60,000 nt of DNA from Neocallimastix lanati (nom. inval.) (lineage: Eukaryota > Neocallimastigomycota > Neocallimastigomycetes > Neocallimastigales > Neocallimastigaceae). Below, piece by piece: positions 13,256-26,122 of this stretch; position 1 is the stretch's first letter, and each line of letters opens with the position of its first letter. Position numbers and translations under genes: made by a program. A model generated the notes under the pieces. The model was given only the letters and a program-made list of their open reading frames with translations, made no database searches and was not told where the DNA came from. The stretch spans positions 520,001-580,000 of the forward strand of contig JACVTC010000077.1 in the NCBI GenBank assembly GCA_016946835.1, in the 5' to 3' direction.

Positions 13256-13990
13256 ATGAATAAATAAATGAATAAATAATAGGTAATAAAAATAAATAAA
13301 ATAATAAAATAATAAAATAATAAATATAATAAATAATAAATTATAAATAATATATAATAAATAATAATATATAAATAATAAATAAATAAATAAATAAATT
13401 ATAAATAATAATAATAAATAATTAATGATAAATAAATAAATAAATTATAAATAATAAATAAATAAATAAATAAATAAGAATTGGTAATAAAAATAAATAA
13501 AATAATAAAATAGTAATAATAGGTGATAAAAATAATAAATAATAATAATAAATAATATTAAATAATAAATAATAAATAATAAAAATAATAAATAACAAAT
13601 AAATAATAAATAATAAATAAATAATAAATAATAAATAATAAATAATAAATAATTAATAAATAAATAATAAATAAATAAGTAATAAATAATAAATAATAAA
13701 TAATAAATAATAAATAAATAAGTAATAAATATTAAATAATAAATAATAAATAATAAATAATAAATAATAAATAATAAATAATAAATAATAAATAATAAAT
13801 AATAAATAATAAATAATAAATAATAAATAATAAATAATAAATAATAAATAATAAATAATAAATAATAAATAATAAATAATAAATAATAAATAATAAATAA
13901 TAAATAATAAATAATAAATAATAAATAATAAATAATAAATAATAAATAATAAATAATAAATAATAAATAATAATTAATAATTAATAAATG
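13165..13990. repeat. AAAT microsatellite grading into a period-7 satellite
   Basis: About 13168-13258 is an (AAAT)n array. It degrades into mixed taa and taaa units, and from about 13700 to 13975 it becomes a regular seven-base repeat (aataata) of roughly 35-40 copies. The order suggests the seven-base unit arose by joining a 4-base and a 3-base unit. Confidence 0.85.
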
Positions 13991-15200
13991 ATATATAATA
14001 TATAATATATATTAAAAATTGATAAATTTATATATAAAATTTTGTTATTAATAATATTAATAAATTTTATAGAATGCAAATTATTATTAATATAGTTAAA
14101 TAATGAATAATATAATATTTAATAATAATAAATGATTACAAATAAATAATATATTTATAATAATAATAAAAATATAATAAATAAGCTTTTTTTATTTATT
14201 TATCCAATAATATTAATATTAATTTAATAAACTTTTTAAAATTATGTTATATTTTTTTTTTTATTTTTCTTTTTTCTTTTTTTTTTATTTTTATAATTGT
14301 TTTAATAAATAATGTATAATATTAAATAATAATAATTAGTAAAATACTAATAGTTTATACCTTATATGTATTAATAATTTTTACATTTATTTTTACATTA
14401 TATAATTAATATTAAATATTAAAATATTTTTTATAGTTTAAAATTTTATTATTATTTATATTTTTTTATTAATAATTTTTAAATTTTTGTATAATTTTTT
14501 TTTATATTATAATTTTTTTGTTTACAATTATTAAAAAAATTATTTATTAATGTCTTTTTAATACATAGAAAAATTCATAGTAAAATAAATAACTATTTTG
14601 ACTATGAATATCTACTTATAAAAAAAAAATTATTATTATATTATAATAATAATAATAAAATAGAAACAATAATAGAAAATATTTTAAATAGAATATAACT
14701 AATAACTAATTATTTATTATTATAATATATATAATATATACATAGTATATTTAAGGGTACATTATAAAATTATAGAATTTCATTCCAACCATAAAAACAG
14801 GAGCAATTTATATTTTCCAAATAAAGGATTTTAAAAGATTTTAAATAGAAAGAGTAAAAGGAAAAATAAAATAAAAAAAAAATAAAAATAAAAGTAAAAA
14901 TAAAGATAAAAGTAAAAATAAAAATAAAAGCAAAATTAAATAAAAATAAAAAAGGAAAAACAACATAAAATTTTGCAATAAAACGTAAAATAAATTTTTA
15001 AAGAAATTAGAATTAAAAAGAAAAGGAAAAAGGAAAAAAAGAAAAATAATTTTTTAAAGAAATTAAAATTAAAAAGAAAAGGAAGAAAAAAAAAAAAAAA
15101 AGAAAAAGAAAAAGAGGGGGGAGGGAATATATATAAAAGTAAAAAGTAATTCCATCCTCTTTATACAGAAAAATAGAGAGAAGAAATATTAATAAATTAA

Positions 15201-15239
<39 letters not shown>

Positions 15240-15277
15240 ATATATATATATATATTTAAAAAAAAAAAAAAAAAAAA
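13991..15277. other. AT-rich spacer upstream of the receptor gene
   Basis: No gene is seen. From about 14850 the plus strand becomes almost pure purine (AAAAT, AAAG and GAAAA units) and ends in a short G-rich stretch, agaggggggaggga, at about 15113-15126. Such a run directly before a promoter can act as a nucleosome-depleted element; this is inference. Confidence 0.5.
15128..15140 (+). promoter_or_regulatory. Candidate TATA element of the receptor gene
   Basis: The sequence tatatataaaag lies about 140 bases before the ATG at 15278 and just after the GC-richer purine tract. In such AT-rich DNA, TATA-like words are common by chance. Its position next to the only G-rich patch is the main support. 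Confidence 0.3.
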
Positions 15278-17378
15278 ATGTTATGTCTGTTTATATTAAA
15301 ATTTGTCTTCTTTGTTTCGTATATTGGAAAATCATTTCAAAATAAAATCAATTCTTCCGATTCATCCAATATAATAAATTATATATATCAGGATGAAAAC
15401 TGCCAATTTAACATTTTATCTACAACAGAAGACCTTAATAAAAATATAAAACAATGTGATGATATAATACTGAAAGAACTCAACAAAAATGAAGATAAAA
15501 ATATTGTAAATTTTCATGGAAAAATTTATATTTCATCGTCAATTTTTGAAAAAGTAAGTCATAATAAATGGAGTAACGAAGACACAGAAAAAATAAATAA
15601 CCAAATATCAATGATATTAAGAAACTATCGCAACAAAATACTTTCATGGGATATTAGTGACGATTTAATATATAATGAAAGTGTTAAGGAATGGGTTGAA
15701 AAGTTAGATGCTAACAAACCGGAAGTTTCAAAAAGTCCTATTATATTGAATGAAGATAATCACTATTTTAATCCATATTATAATTTATTAAAAAATATTA
15801 TAGTTATTGGAAATAGTATTGATAAGCATATTACTATTAATTATCAACAAACAATCAATCCATCTTCATTTAATTATGAAAATGATATTCAAAAACTAAG
15901 CATAGTTTATCAAATGGTACATCGTTTATTGGAAGAAATGGTACCAATGAATAGTCTTCAATTTAAGTTTAGTTTTAATCTATCCTCTTCTTCAAACGAA
16001 AAAGAAAAAGAAGAAGAAAAAGAAATTATTAGTGATAGCGTTTTTCATTTTATATCTAATTTAAAAATATTTTCAAATTTAAAAACAAATATTGACTTCC
16101 TTATTCCAAATAATGAGAAAGTAAGAGCCATTGAATTTGATAGATTTATTCAAATATGTCATAAAAATAGTATAAAATGTCAATTTTCTTTAGTGGAATC
16201 TATTAAAAATTATAAATCAATTGTCAGTTTTAATTTTTATAATAATGACTACAATTCTAATATGTCATCATATTTCAATTCCACTTTAGATATTATAAAT
16301 TCTAAAATTTATAAGAGAGACAACTTCGATTCCAGATCCTATAATATTACTTTCTCTATGAATGATTCAGAAGATTCTAAAGTTTATGAATATAATTATG
16401 ATCTTTATAAACTTGAAGATTTTCCAGAATTTACATATAATGACTTGTAAATTTTTTATTTTCATTTTTATTTTTATTTTTTATATTTATTTATTTATTT
16501 ATATTATTTATAAATATTATTATAAATATTATTAGGAATTACATATAATTGATATAATAATAATATGTATATTATAAATATATATATATTTAATTATTTT
16601 AATAATGGAAATGATAATAGATATGAATATAAAAAAATTACCATAAAAAAACCTGATGAAATTATAGAATCATCAAAAAATGTAACTAGCCTTAGTTTTT
16701 ATGTTGTTGTTGATATTAATGATAATGGTGACAGAAAAGCAAATTATTTATTTAATGCTATTGCTCTTTACATTAATAATAAAAAAGAAATAGATCCTGG
16801 AAGAGATATTGAAATTGTTGTATCTGTAAAAGATAGCAGGTTTGTAAAATAAATAAATAAATACATTAATGAATAAATAAGTGAATTAAAAATAATTAGA
16901 TGTAATAATTAAAAATAAATATAATTAATAATTAATAATGATGGATTAAATATATAAATATATTTTTTTTTCTATAAAAAATTTTTTTTTAATTAAAATA
17001 GAAATTCTAAGGACGAAATGTGTATTGAATCAGATTCCAATAAATATGATCCAACTTGTCCGGACCTTGCTTTATTAACTTCAAATGATGTAATGAAAAT
17101 AGTGCTTATTTTAATATTTAATTTAATATTTTTGTTGTTAAAATTATTAACTTCTCTATTTTTTAATATTGAATATTGAAATATTATTGAAATGTTATTT
17201 TTGATAATTTAAATCAATTTTATATTAAAAGATTTCTGTTTACTTTAAGAAAGTCAAGTTAACTTCATTAGATAAGTTTATTCGTGAATACTATAAAGAT
17301 TATGGTATTACATTAGAAAGTAAAATTTATAAATATGCCTTCTATGATTGTATGTATTTATATTTATATTTATATTTA

Positions 17379-17423
<45 letters not shown>

Positions 17424-18611
17424 TAATAAAGATATTATTATTCAATTAATTTTCTATATTTTATAATATTAAACTTAAATAAAATATTTTGGAAATTAAT
17501 ATATGTTATATCTTATTTATATTATAAATAAAAATTATTTTAAATAATTATAACATTAATAATAATACTAATAATTAACATATGTGTAATAGATCACATT
17601 GATAATCAATGGATGGCCATTCCATTTACTGTTCAAATTAGAACACTTTTATTTAATAGTACTACATTTGAAAATTGTAAATTATTTAATAAGGATCTTG
17701 AACTTCATTTACCACCTGTAAGTTGAATATATAAATATTTTATATTTCTAATAATGTTATATATATAAATATGTAAAAAATGCATTAAATTAATTGATAA
17801 AATTTATTTAAATAATAATATTATTTAATAGCCATATCACGAATATTGGTAAATAATGAATAATAAACATATATATAATATGCAATACTATATTTTAGAT
17901 TTATTTCATTAAATGTAAAATAAATTTGACTAAATTTTTATAAATAATAATTTTAAATGTTTATATAAAATCATCATAAATAACAATAGGGATTCAAGTA
18001 CTGATGAAACTTCTGTAAGTCTAGTATAAAAATGATAATATTTAATATTTTAATTTAATCAAAAAAATTTTTTTCTAAAAAAAAATAAAAAATAAAAATA
18101 AAAATAAAAATAACGATATATATAATACAAAATAACAATATTAATTATTGAATATTTGCATATTAAATATTATATTTAGTGGGATTGGAAATCATTTTTT
18201 GAATATGCTAAAGTTATTACAGATTGTACTAAATACCCAGGTATTACATTCTTTGGTGAAAATTATGAAGGTAATAATTATAAAATAATTTTTTTTATTG
18301 ATTTTAATATAACACTGTTAAATATTTTTAATTAATAATTAACATATAATTTATGGAATCTTGGACAATATTGATTTAATTATGTATATAATATAATATT
18401 AATATGTATTATATATATATATATATATATTTTTTTTTTTTTTAATATAATTAAAGAATTAAAATTTTTATCAATGTTTATTCAGTCTGTTGGTATTCCA
18501 TTCATTATTGAAAATGATGATAAAGCAAAGGTTAAAATGTTTGCTACAGAAAATAAAATTGATTTTGCTGATAGATTTGAAATCTTAGAAGAGGCTTTAA
18601 AAAATGGATCT

Positions 18612-18668
<57 letters not shown>

Positions 18669-18797
18669 TAAAGATATTAATTAAAATAAATAATAATATT
18701 AAGATATTAATTAAAATAAAAACTATATACTCATTTAAATATTATTTATTTATTTATTTATTATGTATATTATTATATGTATAATTATATTATTATA

Positions 18798-18837
<40 letters not shown>

Positions 18838-19555
18838 TTTTTTAATTTTTTATATACTTTATAATTTTTTTTAACTTGTTAATTAAATAGATCAATGAAT
18901 GGATTAAAAAAGAAAGTATTGATAAATGGAGAAAGAATCCATATCCAAGTACATTTAAAGAAATAGAAAATACAATTTTCGAAAAAATATCAAATGAAGA
19001 TGTTCTTAAATTGTATAGTAATTCACCTTCTATTATTGGTATGGCTATTGCCAATCCAGAAAAAATGATAAAATATTTTGTAAGTATATATATATAGAGT
19101 AAATTCATCTTAAATAATTATTTTATATAATTTTTTAATATATATATATATATTTAAAATTATTAAATAAAATATATAAATATATTTTTAATAATCATTA
19201 ATAAGGATAATGAAAATAGTGAAATAAAATATGGTGTATGTATTTATATTATAATAATAATTATAATAATAGTATAATAAATTGAATATATTATTTAATA
19301 TTAATTTTAAATATTTTGTATTATAATTATATTTATAATATAATAATAATTATATTATAATAGTATGTTCCAGGAATTTCATCTTGTAAAATTTGATAAT
19401 AAAATATAAATTTATAATATAAAAAATTATTAATTATTAGTATTAATTAAAATAATTAATTATAATAATTTATATCAAAATAATAATAATTATAATAATA
19501 ATAATAATAATAAATAGATTACGGTGGTGAAGGTTTGTAATGAATTATACTTTTA

Positions 19556-19598
<43 letters not shown>

Positions 19599-21333
19599 CA
19601 ATGGAATTGATATTTTCTTAATTTATAATAAAAAGGTTTTGTTATTACCAATAGTAAGAAAAAGAATTCTTTTGATCTTATTACCAAAGATGCATTTGAC
19701 CTTATTACATTATTTATTAATAATACCTTACCATTTTTACATGATGCCAATACCTATATTACAGTATGAATATAAAATAATTAAATATTTTGTAAATAAT
19801 AGTAATAAAAAAAAAATTATAATAATAATTATTTTTATTTTTTTTTTATTTTAATTTTTTTTTAAAATATATATATATATAATAAACTATATATTATAAT
19901 AGCCATTTGAAGATACTGAAAATTCTAAGTAATTATATATATATATAAAATTTAATTATTTTTTATATAATTTTTATTTTTTTATTTTTAATATTATATT
20001 ATATATTAATAATTACTGATAATTACTAATAATTAAAAAATAATTAATTTTAATTTTTTTTTTTTTTAATTTTTTTTTTTAAAAAAAAACAAAAAAACAA
20101 AAATTAGTTGTAAACAAACTTCAGAAAATCTTAGTGAATGTAATAATTACATTGATAATGCTATTTCAACTGTATATTATTTCATTGATAAAAGTAATAA
20201 TTATGTAATTATTAATGCTGAACATGTTAAGAGTACCAGTACTTCAAACGCTAAATTAATTATTAGGGATAAAGAATTCTTAACAACTTACTATTCACAA
20301 AGTTCACCGATTGAATTTATTTGTGGTATGGATCCAAATTTCGAAAAAAAAGAAATCACTTATTACAATAATAGAATTGATCTTCCAATTTTAAATAATA
20401 ATATTAATACCGTATTAACTATAAAAAGTACTAATGATTATTTCAGTTCAAATTCTAATAATGATGTTTCCTTATGTACAATTGCCAATGAAATGCTTAA
20501 AATTGCAAGACCAATTCAAGTAAACAAACAAACAAACAAACAAAAAAAAAAATTATTTATTTGTTATAATTAATTATTTTATTGTTAACAATTAATAATA
20601 TTTAATATATACTAAAATAAATTAACAAATATATATATTTTTTTCTATTATATAAAAATTTATTATAAATAATAAATAGTACCCATTAAATGGATTGTAA
20701 ATATCAAAATAAAATATATACATATTTACAATATATATATATATATGTTATAATGAATTATATAATTAAAAAAAAAATATATATATTTTTTTTTTCTTCA
20801 AACTTTTGATTAACTTTTTTTTTTATTTATTTATTTGTTTATTTTTCTAAAAAAAAAAAATAATAACAATAATGATAATATTAATAATTTCAATATAATA
20901 TAATACAAGTGAAAAAATGAGTGAGATTGAAAATAAAGAATTAGTTGCTAGGTTATTTGTTAATATAAGATATAAACATAGTGAAGATAGAAACCCTACT
21001 CTAACGGAGAATTTAGAAGAATTTAAGAGACTAGTAGATCACTATATTTTACCAAACTGTAAAGAAAATAATTTTGAAACCAATTTCACTTTAAGTGCTT
21101 GTAAAGAATCTACTATAACTCAAGATGTAAATTATATTAATTGTATTCCATCTGAAGAATCAGATACTACCACACGTTGTAATTATATACCATATAGCAA
21201 TATCATTAGTATTTTATCCTTTGTTGTTATTGGAATTTCATTTGTTTCAGGATTAGTCAGTTTATTCTTAATGATAAAGTAATTTCATATTTTTTTTTTT
21301 TTTATTATATATATATTATATTATTTATTTATT

Positions 21334-21364
<31 letters not shown>

Positions 21365-22815
21365 ATATTATTATTATTTTTATTATATTTTATTTTAATA
21401 TATATACTATATATATATAATTACAGACATAGAAAAAGTAAGAATATATCAGCATTTGGTATGGACTTTTCCATTATTTTATTATTTTCTACGTTCATTT
21501 TAACCATATCAATAATTTTCTGGTTAGGAGAAGGCTCAACTGTTAAATGTAACTTAAGAATCTGGTTCCAAATTATTGGAGTAAGTTGGGAAAAAAACAA
21601 ATAACAAAAAATAATATAATATAATATAATATAATATAATATAATATAATATAATGATATTAATTTATAATTTTTTTTTTTTTATTTTTTATATTTATAT
21701 ATTTATATAAAATTTAGTTAACTAATATTGTTGGTTCAATTTTACTTAAAGAAGAAAGAATTTCATCTATTTTCATTGGAAAAGATGTTCAAAAAATCTT
21801 TGCACCAAAAATGAAGGATATTTACATTAAATTAGGTGTTTTTAATATAATTCAAATTATTTTATTATTATTATGGACTTTGAATGTATTTGAAAAAGAA
21901 CCAGCCTTCCGTCAAGATATAGAATATCATCCAAATCTTGGTTATAAAGATATAGAATATTGTGATATCTTTAATTCAAAATTTGTTGCAGTCATGTTCT
22001 TATTCATTTTCTGTATGATTATTTACACTTTATTAATTAGTATTAAGATTAGAAATAGTAAGTATTATATAATATATATATGTATTATTCATCATTATTA
22101 TTTATTTATATAAATAATATAAAATAAATATTCTTTATTAATTTTTTTTTTTTTTATTATTTTTATTTTTATTTTTTATATAGTACCAAAGGAATTTAAT
22201 GAGGTAAATTATATATATAATTTATGTATATATGTCATACTAATAAAGACAATATAACATATAATTATAATTAACATTTAATTTATACTTTATTTTATTT
22301 TTTTTTTTTTTTTTTATATTTTGTAGTCAAGATTTATTATTTCTTCTTCTACTTTCCAAATCATTATGGTATATAATAAAACTAAATATTTAATATATTA
22401 TAATTCTATATTATAAAAAATAAATAAATTAATATATATATATATATAATTTTATTAATTATTTAATTAACTTTTTTCTTATTAATTAAAAAATAAAATA
22501 AAATAAAATATTATAAAATATTATAAATTTTAAAAATAGATTTTCTTTGTCTTCTTTGTTTGTATTATTACAAAAACAGAAGTTTATAGAAGTCTTTGTT
22601 TTATTATATGTATGTTATTATTAATCATTTTCACAAGACCACTATTTATTGAATATAAGATTTACTGTATTATCACTAAAAAGAATACAGATTCTTCAAT
22701 TGTTATTGTAAATGCTAGTTCATATATTAGTAGTTCAGAAAAGAAAACGGATTATCAAACATCAGAATTTAAAAGTACTAATGGAGCTGTGACAGAAGTA
22801 CACAGTATTTTCTAG
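15278..22815 (+). CDS. Class C-type 7-helix receptor, solute-binding ectodomain
   Basis: Membrane receptor, 1348 aa by my model. Exons: 15278-16446, 16621-16839, 17002-17089, 17232-17349, 17593-17717, 17832-17848, 17990-18014, 18180-18270, 18457-18611, 18891-19079, 19206-19235, 19364-19385, 19518-19532, 19636-19763, 19903-19928, 20108-20519, 20680-20696, 20910-21278, 21427-21580, 21718-22057, 22184-22203, 22327-22368, 22540-22815. Signal peptide 1-19. Residues ~30-385 form a domain with GH10-like motif order (see findings). About 405-830 resembles bacterial family 1 extracellular solute-binding proteins (WDWKSFFEYAKVITDC, GYVPGISSYYGGEGFVI). A Cys-containing segment leads to seven helices from ~1047, with the class C signature CNLRIWFQIIG before helix 3, then a Ser/Thr-rich tail. 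It probably senses an extracellular ligand, perhaps a sugar, and signals through G proteins; the ligand is unknown. Confidence 0.88.
18612..18668 (+). repeat. TAA microsatellite starting at a splice donor
   Basis: The intron after receptor exon 9 begins gtaataataat, so the donor site is the first unit of a (TAA)n array of about 18 repeats. Gain or loss of repeats would move sequence right beside the donor. Confidence 0.8.
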
Positions 22816-22834
22816 GCTTCATCTTCATAATAAT

Positions 22835-22896
<62 letters not shown>

Positions 22897-23357
22897 GGAG
22901 AGAAAGAGAAAAAGGAAACAAAACAAAAAAAAAATTTTTTTTTTCTTTCTTTAACCATTGTACTTAATATTAATAATATACTTTTTATTATTATTATTAT
23001 TTATTTTATATATTTTTTATTTTTTATTTTTTTGCTCTCATATTTTTACTCATTTTATATTTTTTTAAATCAATAAATATTTATAGATATTTTCTTTATT
23101 ATTATTTTAATTTTTTAATTTTTATAACTACATTAGTATATTTTTATATTTATTTTGTATACATATATAAAGATAATAATATTTATTAATGAAAATCAAT
23201 ATGTATTGTATATATATATTTTTTTGTATTGGAAATGTAAACATACAGAACAAAAAACAAAAACAAAAAACGAAAACAAAAAAACAAAAAAACAAAAAAA
23301 CTTGAAATTAAATAATAATAAAGAAGATAAATTAATAATAAATTATAATTATAATTT

Positions 23358-23389
<32 letters not shown>

Positions 23390-24221
23390 TGCATATTAAA
23401 TAAAATAAAATAAATAAATAATATTTATTAATTTTTATTTTAAAATTTTATTTTATTCTTTTATTTATTTATTTAATGGTGTTGTTTTAATATATATATA
23501 TTTTAAAAAAATTATATAATATTAGCTCTTATAAAATATATAATATATACTATATAATAATAATATTAATAAAAATTATATTAATATTAATAATTATAAT
23601 AATAATAACAATAATATATTTATAATGTTTGTTGAACATAATTATTATTTATTTTATTTTTAAGTTAATTCCATACAAAAAAAAAAAAAAAAAAAAAAAA
23701 AAAGGAACTATTCTAATTATATTTATATTTTATATAAAGATGTTTAAAATAACATTCCACACTTTAATAAATGAATAAATAAATAAAGCTTAAAGTTCGC
23801 TATAATTGTGGCTGTGAAATAAAAATGTGTATCTATATATATTTAATTTTATGAAGTACTTATAAATGTGTTATATTTAATGTTTATGTATGTTAATGTA
23901 TCTTAAAAATGTTGATGATATATTCGAGATTTATTGATTTGCTTTATTATTCTATAAATTAAAATAATTAAATACGTATATTTTTATAATTTAAATCAAT
24001 AATGTCTGCATCATATAATCGGTATCATGTCACATATCTATTTACACACTCATGATTCAGAAAATTACAAATATTAACTCGATTTCCACCAATTGACCTA
24101 TTCGCTACATTATTAATAACGATACTATTATTTTTACTATTACTAATACTAATATTCCTATTTTCAATATTAATATATTATCAATACTATTATTGTAAAA
24201 ATTTTACATTGATGTCATATA
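22816..24221. other. AT-rich spacer
   Basis: The 3' flank of the receptor gene begins with an AAT microsatellite (about 22830-22895). No gene is supported. A stretch with more mixed composition, 23985-24110 (for example ctcgatttccaccaattgac), may be an old element remnant, but no motif identifies it. Confidence 0.5.
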
Positions 24222-24316
<95 letters not shown>

Positions 24317-24317
24317 G

Positions 24318-24404
<87 letters not shown>

Positions 24405-24408
24405 ATAT
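24222..24408. repeat. AAAT microsatellite, ~187 bases
   Basis: Tetranucleotide array of about 47 units with a single visible interruption (aaataagtaaat) near 24315. It directly abuts a LINE 3'-end fragment. Its reverse reading encodes only a meaningless Leu-Phe-Ile-Tyr repeat. Confidence 0.95.
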
Positions 24409-24414
24409 ACTTTT

Positions 24415-24446
24415 TAGACTTGGAAGAGAATAGTGTGGTATCCACT
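24415..24446 (-). mobile_element. Tiny LINE-B 3' fragment with internal deletion
   Basis: The fragment joins the extreme 3' end of the LINE-B type (agac..ggaagagaata) directly to its more internal block gtgtggtatccactaaa. In the full copies at 24801, 35736, 38709 and 38973 these blocks lie about 200 bases apart. The intervening part has been lost between two 'ata' words. Confidence 0.7.
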
Positions 24447-24449
24447 AAA

Positions 24450-24800
24450 TTTTTTTTTTTTTTTTTTTTAACGGCAGCAAACTTGTTTCATCTTTACTAA
24501 TTAAATATATGGTAAAATACATGTAATAAAAAGAAAAAAAGATAAAAAATAAACAAAAAATAAAACACAAAATAAAAAAAAAAAAAAAAAAATAATGGTA
24601 TAATATATTCTAGTTTCATTTAATTAATATTTGTAAGACTTCACAAGGGCATTATTATACTGAAGTATAATAATTAATTTTGACTTCGCAATGTTAATCA
24701 TAATTTTAAGATACAAAATTATGATCTTCATTGGTTGCGCTAGCCCTGCTGGCCTGTCTTTCTGTTTCTTTAGCATTGACGCTCTTGATAGTAGTAGTAC
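24450..24800 (-). mobile_element. LINE-A 3' end, 5'-truncated
   Basis: It starts with a poly(T) run (the A tail read in reverse) and the family's 3' terminus aacggcagcaaacttgtttc. It is then near-identical to 36548-36873 and stops at gtagtagtac. Only the last few dozen codons of the LINE protein (reverse reading, containing RQASRASATNEDH) and the 3' UTR remain. Its 5' end abuts a LINE-B 3' end without an A tail between them. Confidence 0.85.
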
Positions 24801-25330
24801 GACAGGGAAGAGAATACACTTCCATAAATTTATTAATTTTACTATAAAAAATACATGTAGGTAAAAAGTACATTTGAAATTAAAAATAAAAATAAAAGTT
24901 AAAAAATAAAAATAAAAAAGCTAAAAATACTATGTATTTCGGCAAGTTGTACTATACGTGAATTTTCCCTTCCTAACAAATAAAAAAATAATAAAACCTA
25001 GAAGTAACATCTTTAAAATAGATAATGTGGTATCCACTAAACTCTCCTCTGAACCACAAGAAAAATCATCAAAAATTGAATTACTTCAAAAAGTAAATCA
25101 TGAGAGCTACTAATGATTGGTATTATATTAGCAAGATATTTCATAATATACGGAACAATAGACCCTTATTTATGAACTTTTTAGGAATTGTTCACTTTAA
25201 TGTCTCGGTTCCCCAGTATCGATTGTAGCTCATCTACAACTGAAATTCACCAAGAATGAACCAAGAATGAATATATAAATATATCTGTTTATGAAATTTT
25301 CATTTTCTAAAATACTAGAATAAGAAGTAA
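24801..25330 (-). mobile_element. Decayed LINE-B 3' end
   Basis: The 3' terminus gacagggaagagaatacact is followed by the B-family 3' UTR with gtggtatccactaaactctc, then a diverged coding tail matching 36010-36300. Shared words include ggaacaatagac versus ggaacaggtgac, and gtagctcat. The coding part is degraded. Confidence 0.75.
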
Positions 25331-25502
25331 GGAAAGATTCCTTACTTTGCTATAAATCTTGTCTTCCTTTAATATTAGTAGATACTATGTTTTAAAATAT
25401 CCTTTTATTAGTATTTTACTAATAATTATTACACCGATAAAATATAATGAAATACAATAATTTTATAACTTTTTAATGTTATATTAAAATATATAAAACC
25501 CA

Positions 25503-25718
25503 AAATTAATATGATTTTTTTTTTTTTTTTTTTTTTAACGGCAGCAAACTTGTTTCATCTTTATTAATTAAATATTTGATAAAATACATGTAATAAAATA
25601 ATAAAAAAAAGATAAAAAAATAAACAAAAAATAAAACACAAAAGAAAATAAAATAATGGTATAATAATATTCTAGTTTCATTTTATACCATTATTTTATT
25701 TTCTTAAATTAATATGAT
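25503..25718 (-). mobile_element. Short LINE-A insertion with TSD and 5' inversion
   Basis: A 13-base target-site duplication, aaattaatatgat, is found at 25503-25515 and again at 25706-25718. Between them lie poly(T) (25516-25537), the LINE-A 3' terminus, about 140 bases of 3' UTR, and then a 22-base reverse-complement copy of an internal segment (25642-25663 mirrored at 25684-25705) ending exactly at the second TSD copy. This is a complete, clearly bounded retrotransposition event. Confidence 0.9.
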
Positions 25719-25962
25719 ATAATTAAGATTTTCAGTATTTAATTTTGTTTTATTTTATTGCGTTTTTCCTTTTAGATTTTATTTTAGTTAATTTTAATTT
25801 GTAATATGTAATATTTAATTCTTTATTTTTATTTTTTTTAAAATCTAATTATCTACAAATATATATTTTCTATGATTAAAATAATATATATTACTATTTT
25901 TTTTTAAAAATCATATTAAATATATTAATTGTTCTTTCTTTGTTTTCATTTTTATTTTTGCT

Positions 25963-26014
<52 letters not shown>

Positions 26015-26122
26015 TTATTTATTTAATCCATTTATAAATTAAAATCATATAAAAAATTATGAAAAATTCATAATTTTAACATTATACAGCTTTAAATGAT
26101 TAATACAGAAATTTTAATTTGA
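25719..26122. other. AT-rich spacer with a 47-base T run
   Basis: It contains a T run at about 25965-26012 and the 3' flank of the minus-strand EF-hand gene. No gene or element boundary is otherwise visible. Confidence 0.5.

Noticed and set aside
24215..24445. Open frame with repeated Leu-Phe-Ile-Tyr on the minus strand
   Set aside because: Pure translation of the AAAT microsatellite and the LINE fragment beside it.
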